Source of the DNA: Histidinibacterium aquaticum
Lineage (GTDB): Bacteria; Pseudomonadota; Alphaproteobacteria; Rhodobacterales; Rhodobacteraceae
Assembly (NCBI RefSeq): GCF_008710275.1
Contig: NZ_VYQE01000001.1
Location: 868,001 to 932,000 of the forward strand
DNA length: 64,000 nt
Direction of reading: 5' to 3'
Position 1 is the stretch's first letter; the number at the start of each line of letters is the position of its first letter. Under the pieces are notes generated by a model. It was given only the letters and a program-made list of their open reading frames with translations, had not been told where the DNA came from and searched no databases. Made by a program: the position numbers and the translations under genes. Of the stretch, positions 44,058-51,859 are shown one piece after another.

Positions 44058-44801
44058 ATGACACAAACCGCCTACGAGATCGTCAACGAAACCGCGAAAA
44101 GCCGGTGGCTCGTGACCTGCGACCACGCGAGCAACCGCGTCCCGCCCGAGATCTGCGGCGGCGATCTCGGGCTGCCCGCGGCCGATATGCAACGCCACAT
44201 CGCCTACGACGTGGGCGCCGCCGGCGTCTCGCGTCACCTTTCCGCCCTGCTCGAGTGCCCCGCGGTGCTGTCAAACTTCTCGCGCCTGGTCATCGACCCG
44301 AACCGCGGCGCCGACGATCCGACCTTGGTGATGAAGCTCTATGACGGGACCATCATCCCCGGGAACCGCCGCGTCGACGCCGCCGAGGTCGACCGCCGCA
44401 AGGGACTGCTCTACACGCCCTACCACGATGCCGTCGCCCGCTGCGCCGCCCGGCAGGAGTCGACTCTCTATCTCGCCATCCACTCGTTCACGCCTCGGCT
44501 GCGCGGTCGCCGTCCCCGCCCCTGGCACCTCGGCATCCTCCACGCCTGGGACGAGCGGCTCTCGCGTCCGCTCATCGACCGGCTCTCGGAGGAGCGGGAT
44601 CTCATCGTTGGCGAGAACGAACCCTACCCTGGCCACCTGCCGGGCGACGCAGTGGACCGCCACGCGCTTCACCACGGTCGGCCCAACGCGCTGATCGAGA
44701 TCCGCCATGACCTGATCGCCGACGAAGCGGGCCAACGCGCCTGGGCCGAACGGCTGGCGCCGCTGCTGCGAGAGGCCGCGGCCCGGATGGACGCCGCCTG
44801 A
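44058..44801 (+). CDS. N-formylglutamate amidohydrolase family protein
   Basis: This 247-aa protein of the FGase family may hydrolyse N-formyl-glutamate or related amides. The motifs are LVTCDHASNRVP (about 18-29), HIAYDVGAAGVSRHL (about 47-61), RLVIDPNRG and the later IHSFTPRLRG. No histidine-utilisation genes adjoin it, so the substrate is uncertain. It is divergent from pyk across a 111-bp gap that holds the pyk operator. The DUF1244 gene follows after 36 bp and may be co-transcribed. Confidence 0.85.
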   Translation: MTQTAYEIVNETAKSRWLVTCDHASNRVPPEICGGDLGLPAADMQRHIAYDVGAAGVSRHLSALLECPAVLSNFSRLVIDPNRGADDPTLVMKLYDGTIIPGNRRVDAAEVDRRKGLLYTPYHDAVARCAARQESTLYLAIHSFTPRLRGRRPRPWHLGILHAWDERLSRPLIDRLSEERDLIVGENEPYPGHLPGDAVDRHALHHGRPNALIEIRHDLIADEAGQRAWAERLAPLLREAAARMDAA

Positions 44802-44837
44802 GGCACTCCCCATATTGCGTGGGAAAGGGAGACAGCC

Positions 44838-45095
44838 ATGACCCAGATCGACGAGTCCACCCGCATCGAGCTCGAGGCCGCCGCCTTTCGCAGGCTTCGC
44901 CAGCACCTGATGGAAGAGCGGACCGACGTGCAGAACATCGACCTGATGGAGCTCGCCGGGTTCTGCCGCAACTGCCTCAGCCGCTGGTACGCCGAGGCCG
45001 CCGAGGAGCGCGGCATAGAGCTTTCGAAAGAGGAGGCGCGGGAGGACTTCTACGGCATGCCATACGAGCGCTGGAAGGCGGAATACCAGCGCTGA
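44838..45095 (+). CDS. DUF1244 protein
   Basis: This 85-aa small soluble protein matches the DUF1244 family: FRRLRQHLMEERTDVQNIDL followed by LAGFCRNCLSRWY with a CxxC pair (about 43-46) and the C-terminal YGMPYERWKAEYQ. Structures of relatives are helical; the function is unknown. The gene follows the amidohydrolase gene by 36 bp and has GGGAGA upstream of its ATG. Confidence 0.9.
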   Translation: MTQIDESTRIELEAAAFRRLRQHLMEERTDVQNIDLMELAGFCRNCLSRWYAEAAEERGIELSKEEAREDFYGMPYERWKAEYQR

Positions 45096-45259
45096 GACCG
45101 TCGCGCCGCAGTTTCGACACAATCCGGGCACATTCCGGCTATGAGTCGCCATCCTGCCTGTCGTTCCGGTTCAATTTTCCTCGGATTGACCGCTTTCAGC
45201 GACTAATCCGAGTCCCGGATACGGATCGGTAACTGTATCGAAACGAGATACGCAAAGCT

Positions 45260-45289
45260 TTGACACGTTCTATACCGCCCGACTATTTC
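45260..45289 (+). promoter_or_regulatory. Possible sigma-70 promoter of the 92-aa gene
   Basis: TTGACA (45260-45265), 18 bp, then TATTTC (45284-45289). The -35 is perfect and the -10 is poor. It is 55 bp before the ATG at 45345. An inverted pair CTCGGATT/AATCCGAG (45180-45212) lies upstream in the same 249-bp gap; I see no gene in the gap. Confidence 0.4.
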
Positions 45290-45344
45290 CGCTGCCAGAC
45301 GAGACGAGGAATGGCCGGGTTGGCCGCGACAGGAAGGAAATGAC

Positions 45345-45623
45345 ATGACGGATACGGCGCTGCGCCCGACACTCTTTGGAGCCATTTCTTCTTTCGTGGG
45401 CCGTGTCTTCGAGTCCGAGCCGCCGATGCTGGTCCAGGGCTTCGACCCGGACCGTCAGACGCTCACTCTCACAGTCGACAATGCCCAGGACGGCGACGAA
45501 GTGATCTTCCGCGACTCCGGTCGCGGCTGCGACGTGGTCATGGGCGGCAAGACCCTCGCCCGCATCGTCGGCGTCCGCCCCGACGAACTCGACGCCGGAA
45601 GCATCCGCCTCATCGCAGGCTGA
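45345..45623 (+). CDS. Small hypothetical protein, beta-rich
   Basis: This 92-aa acidic protein has no signal peptide. The region QTLTLTVDNAQDGDEVIFRD, then MGGKTLARIVGV, looks like beta strands with acidic turns, somewhat like a single calcium-binding haemolysin-type unit, but the GGxGxD signature is absent. The family is not recognised. AGGAAGGAAA precedes the ATG. It is a single gene preceded by its own promoter-like sequence. Confidence 0.6.
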   Translation: MTDTALRPTLFGAISSFVGRVFESEPPMLVQGFDPDRQTLTLTVDNAQDGDEVIFRDSGRGCDVVMGGKTLARIVGVRPDELDAGSIRLIAG

Positions 45624-45824
45624 CCCGAGGGCGGCTCACGGCCCCCTTCCCACCGATGTGATCACGTCTGTCTTGATCGTTTCGGCCCCCCTGTCCATTT
45701 CATTCGACATGAGGCCGGCCCGGCTGTTTCAGCTGGCTCCGGTCGATCATCGGCCTCCGGGAATCCGGCGTCGCGCATGCGTCGGTCCAGCACGGGGGCG
45801 CACTGTCTGACCCGCGGTGCCCGT

Positions 45825-45853
45825 GGGCCGCAACCGGTCTCCGGCTGCGGCCC
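45825..45853 (-). terminator. Stem-loop after the D-amino-acid aminotransferase gene
   Basis: GGGCCGCA pairs with TGCGGCCC, with an inner CCGG/CCGG extension and a TCT loop. It starts 10 bp after the stop at 45864. There is no T-tract, so it may be a 3' stabiliser rather than a full terminator. The remaining gap to 45623 shows no gene. Confidence 0.5.
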
Positions 45854-45863
45854 CTGCCGCCTC

Positions 45864-46721
45864 TCAGATCGCGACCTTCCGGCTTTCTTCCAGGTAGATT
45901 TCCCGCAGCCGCTTCGCGATGGGCCCCGGCGTGCCGTCGCCGAGCGGCGTGCCGTCGATCTCCACCACCGGCATGACGAAGGTCGAGGCCGAGGTCACGA
46001 AGGCCTCGTCGGCCTCCTTCGCCTCCTCGGGGGTGAAGCCGCGCTCTTCCACCTGCATCTGAGCCTCCTGCGCCATGCGCAGCACGGCGGCCCGGGTGAT
46101 CCCGTGGAGGATGTCGGTCGACAACTCCCGCGTGATGATCTTGCCGTCCTTCACGATGTAGGCGTTGTTCGACGTGCCCTCGGTGATCTGCCCCTCCTCG
46201 ACCATCCAGGCGTCGTCGACACCGGCCTTCTTGGCCATCATCTTGCCCATGGAGGCATAGAGCAGCTGGACCGTCTTGATGTCGCGGCGCGCCCACCGGG
46301 CGTCGGGGATGGTCACGACCTTGATGCCCGTCTTCGCGGCCGGACTCTCGGCCAGGCCGGGCTTCGACTGGGTGAAGAGGACGATGGTCGGCTCGGTGTC
46401 TTCCGGCGGATACGCGAAGTCCCGGTCGGCGGGCGCGCCCCGTGTCACCTGCAGGTAGACCAGCCCGTCCTCGATCTCGTTGAGCCGCACCAGCTCGCGG
46501 TGGATCTCCAGCAGCTCGTCCTCCTCGACGGGGCTGCGCATCTCCAGCTCGCCCAGGCTGCGCTGCAGCCGCCGCGCGTGGCCCGCGAAATCGATCAGCT
46601 TGCCGCCCAGGACGCTCGTCACCTCGTAGACGCCATCGGCGAAAAGGAACCCGCGATCGAAGACCGAGACGCTCGCCTCCTGCTCGGGCAGGTACTGGCC
46701 ATTGACGTAGACGGTGCGCAT
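45864..46721 (-). CDS. dat: D-amino-acid aminotransferase (PLP fold type IV)
   Basis: This 285-aa protein of the branched-chain/D-amino-acid transaminase family starts MRTVYVNGQYLPEQEASVSV and has the FDRGFLFADGVYEV motif (about 21-34). The PLP lysine is Lys149 in RRDIKTVQLL, and EGTSNNAYIV is the cofactor loop. DgcA and DgcN, which handle D-glutamate, lie a few kb away, consistent with D-amino-acid metabolism. The ATG at 46721 has AGGAGGC upstream; a longer frame to 46754 is unlikely. Confidence 0.88.
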   Translation of the reverse strand: MRTVYVNGQYLPEQEASVSVFDRGFLFADGVYEVTSVLGGKLIDFAGHARRLQRSLGELEMRSPVEEDELLEIHRELVRLNEIEDGLVYLQVTRGAPADRDFAYPPEDTEPTIVLFTQSKPGLAESPAAKTGIKVVTIPDARWARRDIKTVQLLYASMGKMMAKKAGVDDAWMVEEGQITEGTSNNAYIVKDGKIITRELSTDILHGITRAAVLRMAQEAQMQVEERGFTPEEAKEADEAFVTSASTFVMPVVEIDGTPLGDGTPGPIAKRLREIYLEESRKVAI

Positions 46722-46789
46722 GAGGGGGCCTCCTTTAGGGTCACCCGCCTGCATGGCAAATTATCCGCCCGGGTCAAGGGCCGGGCCCG

Positions 46790-47827
46790 TCAGACCTCGC
46801 CGCTGGCCGAGAGCATGACAGCGATCGGCCGGGTCGCCCGGATCTCGGCCAGCACGATCACCAGGCTCGCCGTCATCGGCACCGCCAGCACCGCCCCGGC
46901 GACGCCCCAGAGCGAACTCCAGACCGCCAGCGCCAGCAACACGGCGAAGGGACTGAGGTTGAAGGCCCGCCCCATCATCCGCGGTTCGAGATAGCCGCCG
47001 ACGAAGATCTGCACCGCCGAGAGCGCGAGGATCACCAGTCCCGACATCCAGAGCGTCCCGAACTGCGCCACGCTGAGCAGTACCGGGAACACCACGCCGA
47101 GCAGCGAGCCGATGTAGGGAATGTAGTTGAGGAAGGCGATGAGCACCGCCCAGAACAGCGCGAACTCGATCCCGAGAAGCAGCATCAGCAGATAGGAGAT
47201 CGCGCCCAGGATCGCGTTGACGATGGTCTTGACCAGCAGGTACCGCCCGATCCGGTCGTTGACCCGCGCCAGGATGCCCAGCGTCCGTTCGCCCTCGGCC
47301 GGACCACCCGCCGCGATCACCACCTTCCGTGCCAGCGCCCCGCGCTCGGCGAGGAAGAAGGCCGCGTAGAGCACGATCAGGAAGAGCGTCGTCCCGAGCC
47401 CCTGAAGCGAGAACAGCGCCGGGGCGGCGAGCGACCGGATGTCGATCTGGTCGAAGGTCGCCTGCCGGACGTTCTCCCAGGTGGGTTCGTCCTCGATCCC
47501 GGCGAGGCTCGCTACCCGGGTGATCAGCGCCTCGATGTTGGTCTCGTAGCGCGGCAGGACCGAGACCACCTGCGCGAGGTTGTTGATGACCAGCACGAAG
47601 AGCCCGACCACCCCCAGCGCGAAGGCACCGAGCGCCAGCGTCCGGCGCACCCAGTCCGGCAGGCGCCCGAGTACCGGCACCTGTGCCATGGCCGCCGCGG
47701 CGGTCGAAAGCACGTAGACCGCGATGAGCGCCGCGATGACCGGTACGACCACGGGTCGCCCGACCCAGAGCAGCCAGCCCAGCATCAGCGTCAGCGCGAC
47801 CCCGTATGTGATGTTGCGCAGCTGCAC
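46790..47827 (-). CDS. AI-2E family transporter (TqsA/PerM-like)
   Basis: This 345-aa inner-membrane protein has about eight membrane segments: two near the N-terminus, a soluble middle (about 85-140), then a cluster from 150 to 330. FLNYIPYIGSLLGVVFPVLL (about 240-259) and EPRMMGRAFNLSPFAVLLALAVW, cut here as shorter pieces (EPRMMGRAFNLSP, about 280-292), are family landmarks. Members export small molecules or Na+/H+; naming AI-2 as the substrate would be unsupported. It is upstream of the aminotransferase on the same strand by 68 bp. Confidence 0.9.
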   Translation of the reverse strand: MQLRNITYGVALTLMLGWLLWVGRPVVVPVIAALIAVYVLSTAAAAMAQVPVLGRLPDWVRRTLALGAFALGVVGLFVLVINNLAQVVSVLPRYETNIEALITRVASLAGIEDEPTWENVRQATFDQIDIRSLAAPALFSLQGLGTTLFLIVLYAAFFLAERGALARKVVIAAGGPAEGERTLGILARVNDRIGRYLLVKTIVNAILGAISYLLMLLLGIEFALFWAVLIAFLNYIPYIGSLLGVVFPVLLSVAQFGTLWMSGLVILALSAVQIFVGGYLEPRMMGRAFNLSPFAVLLALAVWSSLWGVAGAVLAVPMTASLVIVLAEIRATRPIAVMLSASGEV

Positions 47828-47926
47828 GCCCCGTCCCCGCAGGTTCCCCTGCCCTTTTCCGCAGTGCGGCGGGCGAAATCAATCCCATCGGCTGCGACTT
47901 CCGGGACCGGCTGTAACGGGGAGGGG

Positions 47927-48463
47927 TCACTCGGGGTGGATGTCCCTCGGCGTGCATCCGGAATCGAGCACGACGGCGGCCCAGTTCACGTCGAGCGAAT
48001 ACCCCTGCTCCGCGAGCCAGGCGTCCTGCAGCCGGTACGCCGGCAATTCCTGTGCCCCCCGGCAATACCAGTGATGCGGCGCCTGCCTGTGATGGGTGAG
48101 CTCGTGCAGCAGGACCGAGACATCGACCGCATTGCGCGGGTCCCAGGGGAGCACCAGCAGAATCTCGGCCTCCTCCGGGTCATAGAGACCGCGAAGCCTG
48201 CCGCGCTGGAAGCTCGCCGAGCCCCCCTGCCGCGCCGCCGCCTGCCACTCGCTGACGAGTCTGACACGCGGTGAAGTCTCGCGGCGCGGCCACTCCGCCC
48301 GGGCATCGAGCCAGACCTCGAGCGACCCGATGAGCGTGGTCATGTTGTCGGCCTGCTGCCACGCGGCGACCGGCTCGGGCGGTGCGGTCTCTGCGCCCGG
48401 GAGCACCGGGCAAAAGCTTGCCAGGGCCGTGGCGAATGCCACGGCGATACGAGAGCGAAACAT
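47927..48463 (-). CDS. Secreted HExxH protein (metallopeptidase-like, DUF6647-like)
   Basis: This 178-aa exported protein has a signal peptide up to about residue 24 (ALASFCPVLPGAETA). A zinc-site-like HELTH lies at 120-124, followed by EL at 139 in GAQELPAYRLQDAW, which could supply the third ligand as in gluzincins. Cys134 and Cys170 may pair. The pattern recalls DUF6647 (from memory). A catalytic role is inferred from the motif only. It is divergent from the LysR gene. Confidence 0.75.
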   Translation of the reverse strand: MFRSRIAVAFATALASFCPVLPGAETAPPEPVAAWQQADNMTTLIGSLEVWLDARAEWPRRETSPRVRLVSEWQAAARQGGSASFQRGRLRGLYDPEEAEILLVLPWDPRNAVDVSVLLHELTHHRQAPHHWYCRGAQELPAYRLQDAWLAEQGYSLDVNWAAVVLDSGCTPRDIHPE

Positions 48464-48575
48464 CGAAACCTCCGATGCGTGATTTTGAGATTTGGTGTCT
48501 CGATGGTACGCTGCTTACCCAACGGCACCGAACGATCGCTTTTCAGGCTCGCATGAGCTGAGTTCAGGCAGAGAG

Positions 48576-49487
48576 ATGGGACGCAAGCTTCCCCCCTTCG
48601 CCGCCGTCCGGGCCTTCGAGGCCACCGCGCGGCACATGTCGGTCAAGGCTGCAGCGGAGGAGCTGTGCCTGACGCCCTCGGCCGTGAGTCACCAGATCAA
48701 GGCCCTGGAGGGCTTTCTCGACACGCAGCTTTTCGAGAGGTCTGGCAACCGGATCGCGCTCACCCTGACGGGCGCGGGCTATGCCGGGAAGCTGACCCAC
48801 CTCCTGGACGCCTTCACCGAAGAGACCGAGGCCGTCCGTGGCGCGTCGCTCCCCCTGCGCGTTCTCTCGACACCGGGCTTCGCCGCGCGCTGGCTCGTGC
48901 CCCGCTTGCCGAAGCTGCCTTTCGGCCGCGACATCCGGCTGCGGGTCTCGAACGGGGCGCCCTCCCTCGACTTCGCGACGAACGACGCGGACGTCGTGAT
49001 CCAGTGGTCGGACCGCCCGACACCCGGCCTCTTGGTCGAGCCCCTGATGGCCTCGGCAAGGTATCCGGTCATCTCGCCGGACCTGCGGGAACGCGAGAAC
49101 GTGCGCCGCCCGGAGGACCTGCTGCGGCTCACGCTCTTCTACGACGAGACGGACGATGCCTGGGCCGAATGGTTCGCCGCGGCGGGCCTTGCAGGAGCGA
49201 AGCTGCCGCCGGGCCCGACCTATCCCAACTGCGAGCTGGCGACGACCATGGTGGAGCAGCACCAGGGCGTGTCGCTGGCCTACGACTCCGTGGTTCGCGG
49301 CACGATCGCCTCGGGCCGGTTGGAGCGCCTCTTCGACGTGACGACCCTGCCCATGTCGATCTATGCCGTCGCCTGCCCCGAAGCCCGTGCGGACGATGCG
49401 CGGATCAGCGAGTTCCGCCGCTGGCTGCGCGCGGAAGCCGAGGCAGAGGGGGTCGTGCCGCAGCCCCTGTACCAGGCCGCGGAGTGA
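48576..49487 (+). CDS. LysR family transcriptional regulator (GcvA-like)
   Basis: This 303-aa regulator has an N-terminal winged HTH (LPPFAAVRAFEATARH, then KAAAEELCLTPSAVSHQIK; about 5-45) and a periplasmic-binding-like effector domain from about 90 to 295. The GcvA-like subclass is suggested by the YDSVVRGTIASGRL region. It is convergent with dgcA across the palindromic element copy 2, so a link to D-glutamate genes is possible but unproved: LysR genes usually control a divergent neighbour, here the HExxH protein gene. Confidence 0.9.
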   Translation: MGRKLPPFAAVRAFEATARHMSVKAAAEELCLTPSAVSHQIKALEGFLDTQLFERSGNRIALTLTGAGYAGKLTHLLDAFTEETEAVRGASLPLRVLSTPGFAARWLVPRLPKLPFGRDIRLRVSNGAPSLDFATNDADVVIQWSDRPTPGLLVEPLMASARYPVISPDLRERENVRRPEDLLRLTLFYDETDDAWAEWFAAAGLAGAKLPPGPTYPNCELATTMVEQHQGVSLAYDSVVRGTIASGRLERLFDVTTLPMSIYAVACPEARADDARISEFRRWLRAEAEAEGVVPQPLYQAAE

Positions 49488-49519
49488 CTTCGCGAGGAGC
49501 CTACGGGGGCCGACGAATG

Positions 49520-49591
49520 GTTAACGGGATTCCCGTTAACCTAATTTATGTATATATTACAGCCATCTATATGCCTGTCCAAACTTGGACA
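49520..49591 (-). repeat. Composite palindromic element, copy 2
   Basis: Read on the minus strand: TGTCCAAGTTTGGACA (49591-49576), exactly 34 bp of AT-rich spacer, then GGTTAACGGG-AAT-CCCGTTAAC (49541-49520). It has the same order, spacing and 72-bp total as copy 1 at 11371-11442. The second stem differs from copy 1 but stays fully paired (10-bp arms). It lies between the convergent LysR and dgcA genes; the dgcA stop is 2 bp beyond it. Confidence 0.75.
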
Positions 49592-49592
49592 G

Positions 49593-50543
49593 CTACCCCC
49601 AGAGCCGGGCGTCTGGCGGGTGAACCCCGGCTTCGTCGTAGAGCAGCGGCACCGCCCGGTCCTCCGCCAGCAGCAGCGGCGCGTCGAGGTCCACGACCTC
49701 CGCCCCCTGCGCCAGCAGCACCGCCGGCGCCATCGCGAGCGAGGACCCCACCATGCAGCCCACCATGATCCGGTAGCCCTGCGCCAGGGCCGCTTCCTTG
49801 AGCGCCAGGGCCTCGGTCAGGCCCCCGGTCTTGTCGAGCTTGATGTTGACCATGTCGTACTTGCCCTTGAGATCGGGAAGCGAGGCGCGGTCGTGGCAGC
49901 TCTCGTCCGCGCAGACCGGCAGCGGCCGCTCGATCTCGGCCAGCATCCCGTCCTGTCCCGCCGGCAGGGGCTGCTCGACCATTTCCACGCCCAGCCGCAC
50001 CAGGTGCGGTGCGAGCTCGGAATAGACTTCCGCCGTCCAGCCCTCGTTGGCGTCGATCACGATCCGGGTGCGCGGCGCGCCGCGCCGGACGGCCTCGAGC
50101 CGGGCCATGTCCCCCTCGCCGCCGAGCTTGATCTTCAGCAGGGGCCGGTGCGCATGCTTTCTCGCCGAAGCCTCCATCGCGTCCGGCTCGCCGAGCGAGA
50201 GCGTGTAGGCTGTGACCTCGGGCCCGGGCTCGGACATCCCGATGAGCTCCCAGACCCGCACCCCCGCCGCCTTCGCAGCCGCGTCCCAGAAGGCGCAGTC
50301 GACCGCGTTCCGCGCGGCCCCGGGCGGCAGGGCCTCCTGCAGGCTGCCTGAATCGATCGTGTCCGGCAGACCCTCGATCTCGGCCGTGACGCTCTCCAGA
50401 GTCTCGTCGTAGCGGGCGTAGGGCACGCATTCGCCCCAGCCGTTGCCCGCACGGACCGTCAGCACCTTCGCCTCGGTGCGCGAGCCGCGCGAGATGGTGA
50501 AGGCCTCCGCAAGACGAAAGCTCTCGGCCTCGACGCTCAACAT
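49593..50543 (-). CDS. dgcA: Dipeptide epimerase family enzyme DgcA (N-acetyl-D-glutamate racemase)
   Basis: This 316-aa enolase-superfamily protein has the catalytic lysine pair in LLKIKLGG (about 135-142), the metal ligands in IVIDANEGW (about 155-163), VEMVEQPL and VCADESC, and the second catalytic Lys in VNIKLDKTGG. In the DgcN-DgcA pathway, DgcA converts N-acetyl-D-glutamate to N-acetyl-L-glutamate; that assignment rests on its pairing with DgcN here. The ATG at 50543 is chosen since an upstream frame lacks family sequence. dgcN is 31 bp upstream. Confidence 0.85.
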   Translation of the reverse strand: MLSVEAESFRLAEAFTISRGSRTEAKVLTVRAGNGWGECVPYARYDETLESVTAEIEGLPDTIDSGSLQEALPPGAARNAVDCAFWDAAAKAAGVRVWELIGMSEPGPEVTAYTLSLGEPDAMEASARKHAHRPLLKIKLGGEGDMARLEAVRRGAPRTRIVIDANEGWTAEVYSELAPHLVRLGVEMVEQPLPAGQDGMLAEIERPLPVCADESCHDRASLPDLKGKYDMVNIKLDKTGGLTEALALKEAALAQGYRIMVGCMVGSSLAMAPAVLLAQGAEVVDLDAPLLLAEDRAVPLLYDEAGVHPPDARLWG

Positions 50544-50574
50544 GTCGGTTCTCCCTCCGGCGCCCGGCGGGCGC

Positions 50575-51576
50575 TCACAGCGCCTCCAGTGCGTCGACCA
50601 GCCGTCCCGCGCCCTGGCGGAAGGGGTCGGCGGCGGGCAGGCCCATCCGGTCCTCGATCTCGCGCAGGCAGTCGATCGCCGCCGCATCGTCGAGCGCGGC
50701 GGTGTTCACCGAGATGCCCACGACCTGGCAGTTCGGGTTGGCGACCCGGGCGAGCGGCAGGGCCGTGTCGCGGAGCTGCTCCAGCGAGGGGAGCGGGTAG
50801 TCCGGCAATCCGCGCATGTGGGTGCGCGTCGGCTCGTGCGCGAGGATCAGCGCGTCCGGCTGGCCGCCGTGGATGAGCGCCATCGTCACGCCGGAGTAGG
50901 AGACGTGAAAAAGGCTGCCCTGCCCCTCGATGTGGTCCCAGTGGTCGGGCTCGTTGTCCGGCGTGAGCCATTCCACCGATCCGGCCATGAAGTCCGCGAT
51001 CACCGCGTCGAGCGGCACGCCCTCGCCGGTCACCAGGATCCCCGTTTGCCCTGTCGCGCGGAAGGAGGACTTGAGCCCCCGCTTGCGCATCTCGGCGTCC
51101 ATGGCGAGCGCGGTGTACATCTTGCCGGCCGAGCAATCGGTGCCCACGGCGAGGCAGCGCTTCCCGGTCCGCTTCTTCCCGTCGGCGATCGGGTACTTGA
51201 CCGTCGGAATACGCACATCGTGCAGGCTGCGACCCTCGGCCTTGGCGACCTCCACCAGGTCGGGCTGATCACGCAGCAGGGTGTGCAGCCCGGAGGCGAG
51301 ATCGAACCCGGCGCGGAGGGCGTCGATCAGCACTTCCTTCCACGTGTCGGAGATCACGCCGCCCCGGTTGGCGACGCCGATGACCAGCGTCTGGGCCCCT
51401 GCCGCACGCGCCTCTTCCAGGGACATGTCGGGCAGGCGGAGGTCTGCCTTGCAGCCCGGCAGCCGGAATTGGCCGACGGCGTTCTCCGGCCGCCAGTCGC
51501 GGATGCCCTGGGCCACCTTCGCGGCGAGAGCATCGGGGGCGTCGCCCAGAAACAGCAGGTAGGGGGTCTTGATCAT
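50575..51576 (-). CDS. dgcN: DUF1611 family N-acetyltransferase DgcN
   Basis: This 333-aa DUF1611 protein starts MIKTPYLLFLGDAPDALAAK. GTDCSAGKMYTALAMDAEMR (about 146-165) forms a P-loop-like region, followed by FRATGQTGILVTGEGVP. DgcN of marine bacteria acetylates D-glutamate before DgcA racemises it, a route for D-glutamate use. The ATG at 51576 fits the family N-terminus; a frame to 51708 adds unlikely sequence. It forms an operon with dgcA and is divergent from mcl1. Confidence 0.85.
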   Translation of the reverse strand: MIKTPYLLFLGDAPDALAAKVAQGIRDWRPENAVGQFRLPGCKADLRLPDMSLEEARAAGAQTLVIGVANRGGVISDTWKEVLIDALRAGFDLASGLHTLLRDQPDLVEVAKAEGRSLHDVRIPTVKYPIADGKKRTGKRCLAVGTDCSAGKMYTALAMDAEMRKRGLKSSFRATGQTGILVTGEGVPLDAVIADFMAGSVEWLTPDNEPDHWDHIEGQGSLFHVSYSGVTMALIHGGQPDALILAHEPTRTHMRGLPDYPLPSLEQLRDTALPLARVANPNCQVVGISVNTAALDDAAAIDCLREIEDRMGLPAADPFRQGAGRLVDALEAL

Positions 51577-51859
51577 CGTGCGGTCATCCTTCGGCTTGGC
51601 GGGTTCGGCTGGCGACGCAGAAAGCAGGCCATCGGCTCCCCGCGCCAGCACCGGCATTCGGTCGAGCAGCCGCCCCGTCAGTCCGATCCCTTTCGATAAC
51701 CCCATCATAAGACATCCCTCCTCGCAACTGCTTAGAGGGGACGCCCAAGCGGGCTGCCGGGTTCCGCAGGAGGCGACCGGCTCGATGCGGGGTTGCGGGT
51801 GGGTGGGTCACAATATAACCAAGGCAAATACATCAGCGCACGAAAGTTTCTCACTCAAC

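Noticed and set aside
49542-49575. A chromosome dimer resolution (dif) site in the AT-rich spacer of element copy 2
   Set aside because: The sequence has ATATA and TTAAC bits, but no 28-bp arrangement matching XerC/XerD arms; copy 1 lacks even these.
51793-51819. Sigma-70 promoter TTGCGG / TATAAC for mcl1
   Set aside because: The spacer is only 15 bp and the -35 is weak, so I mention only the -10-like box in the mcl1 entry.
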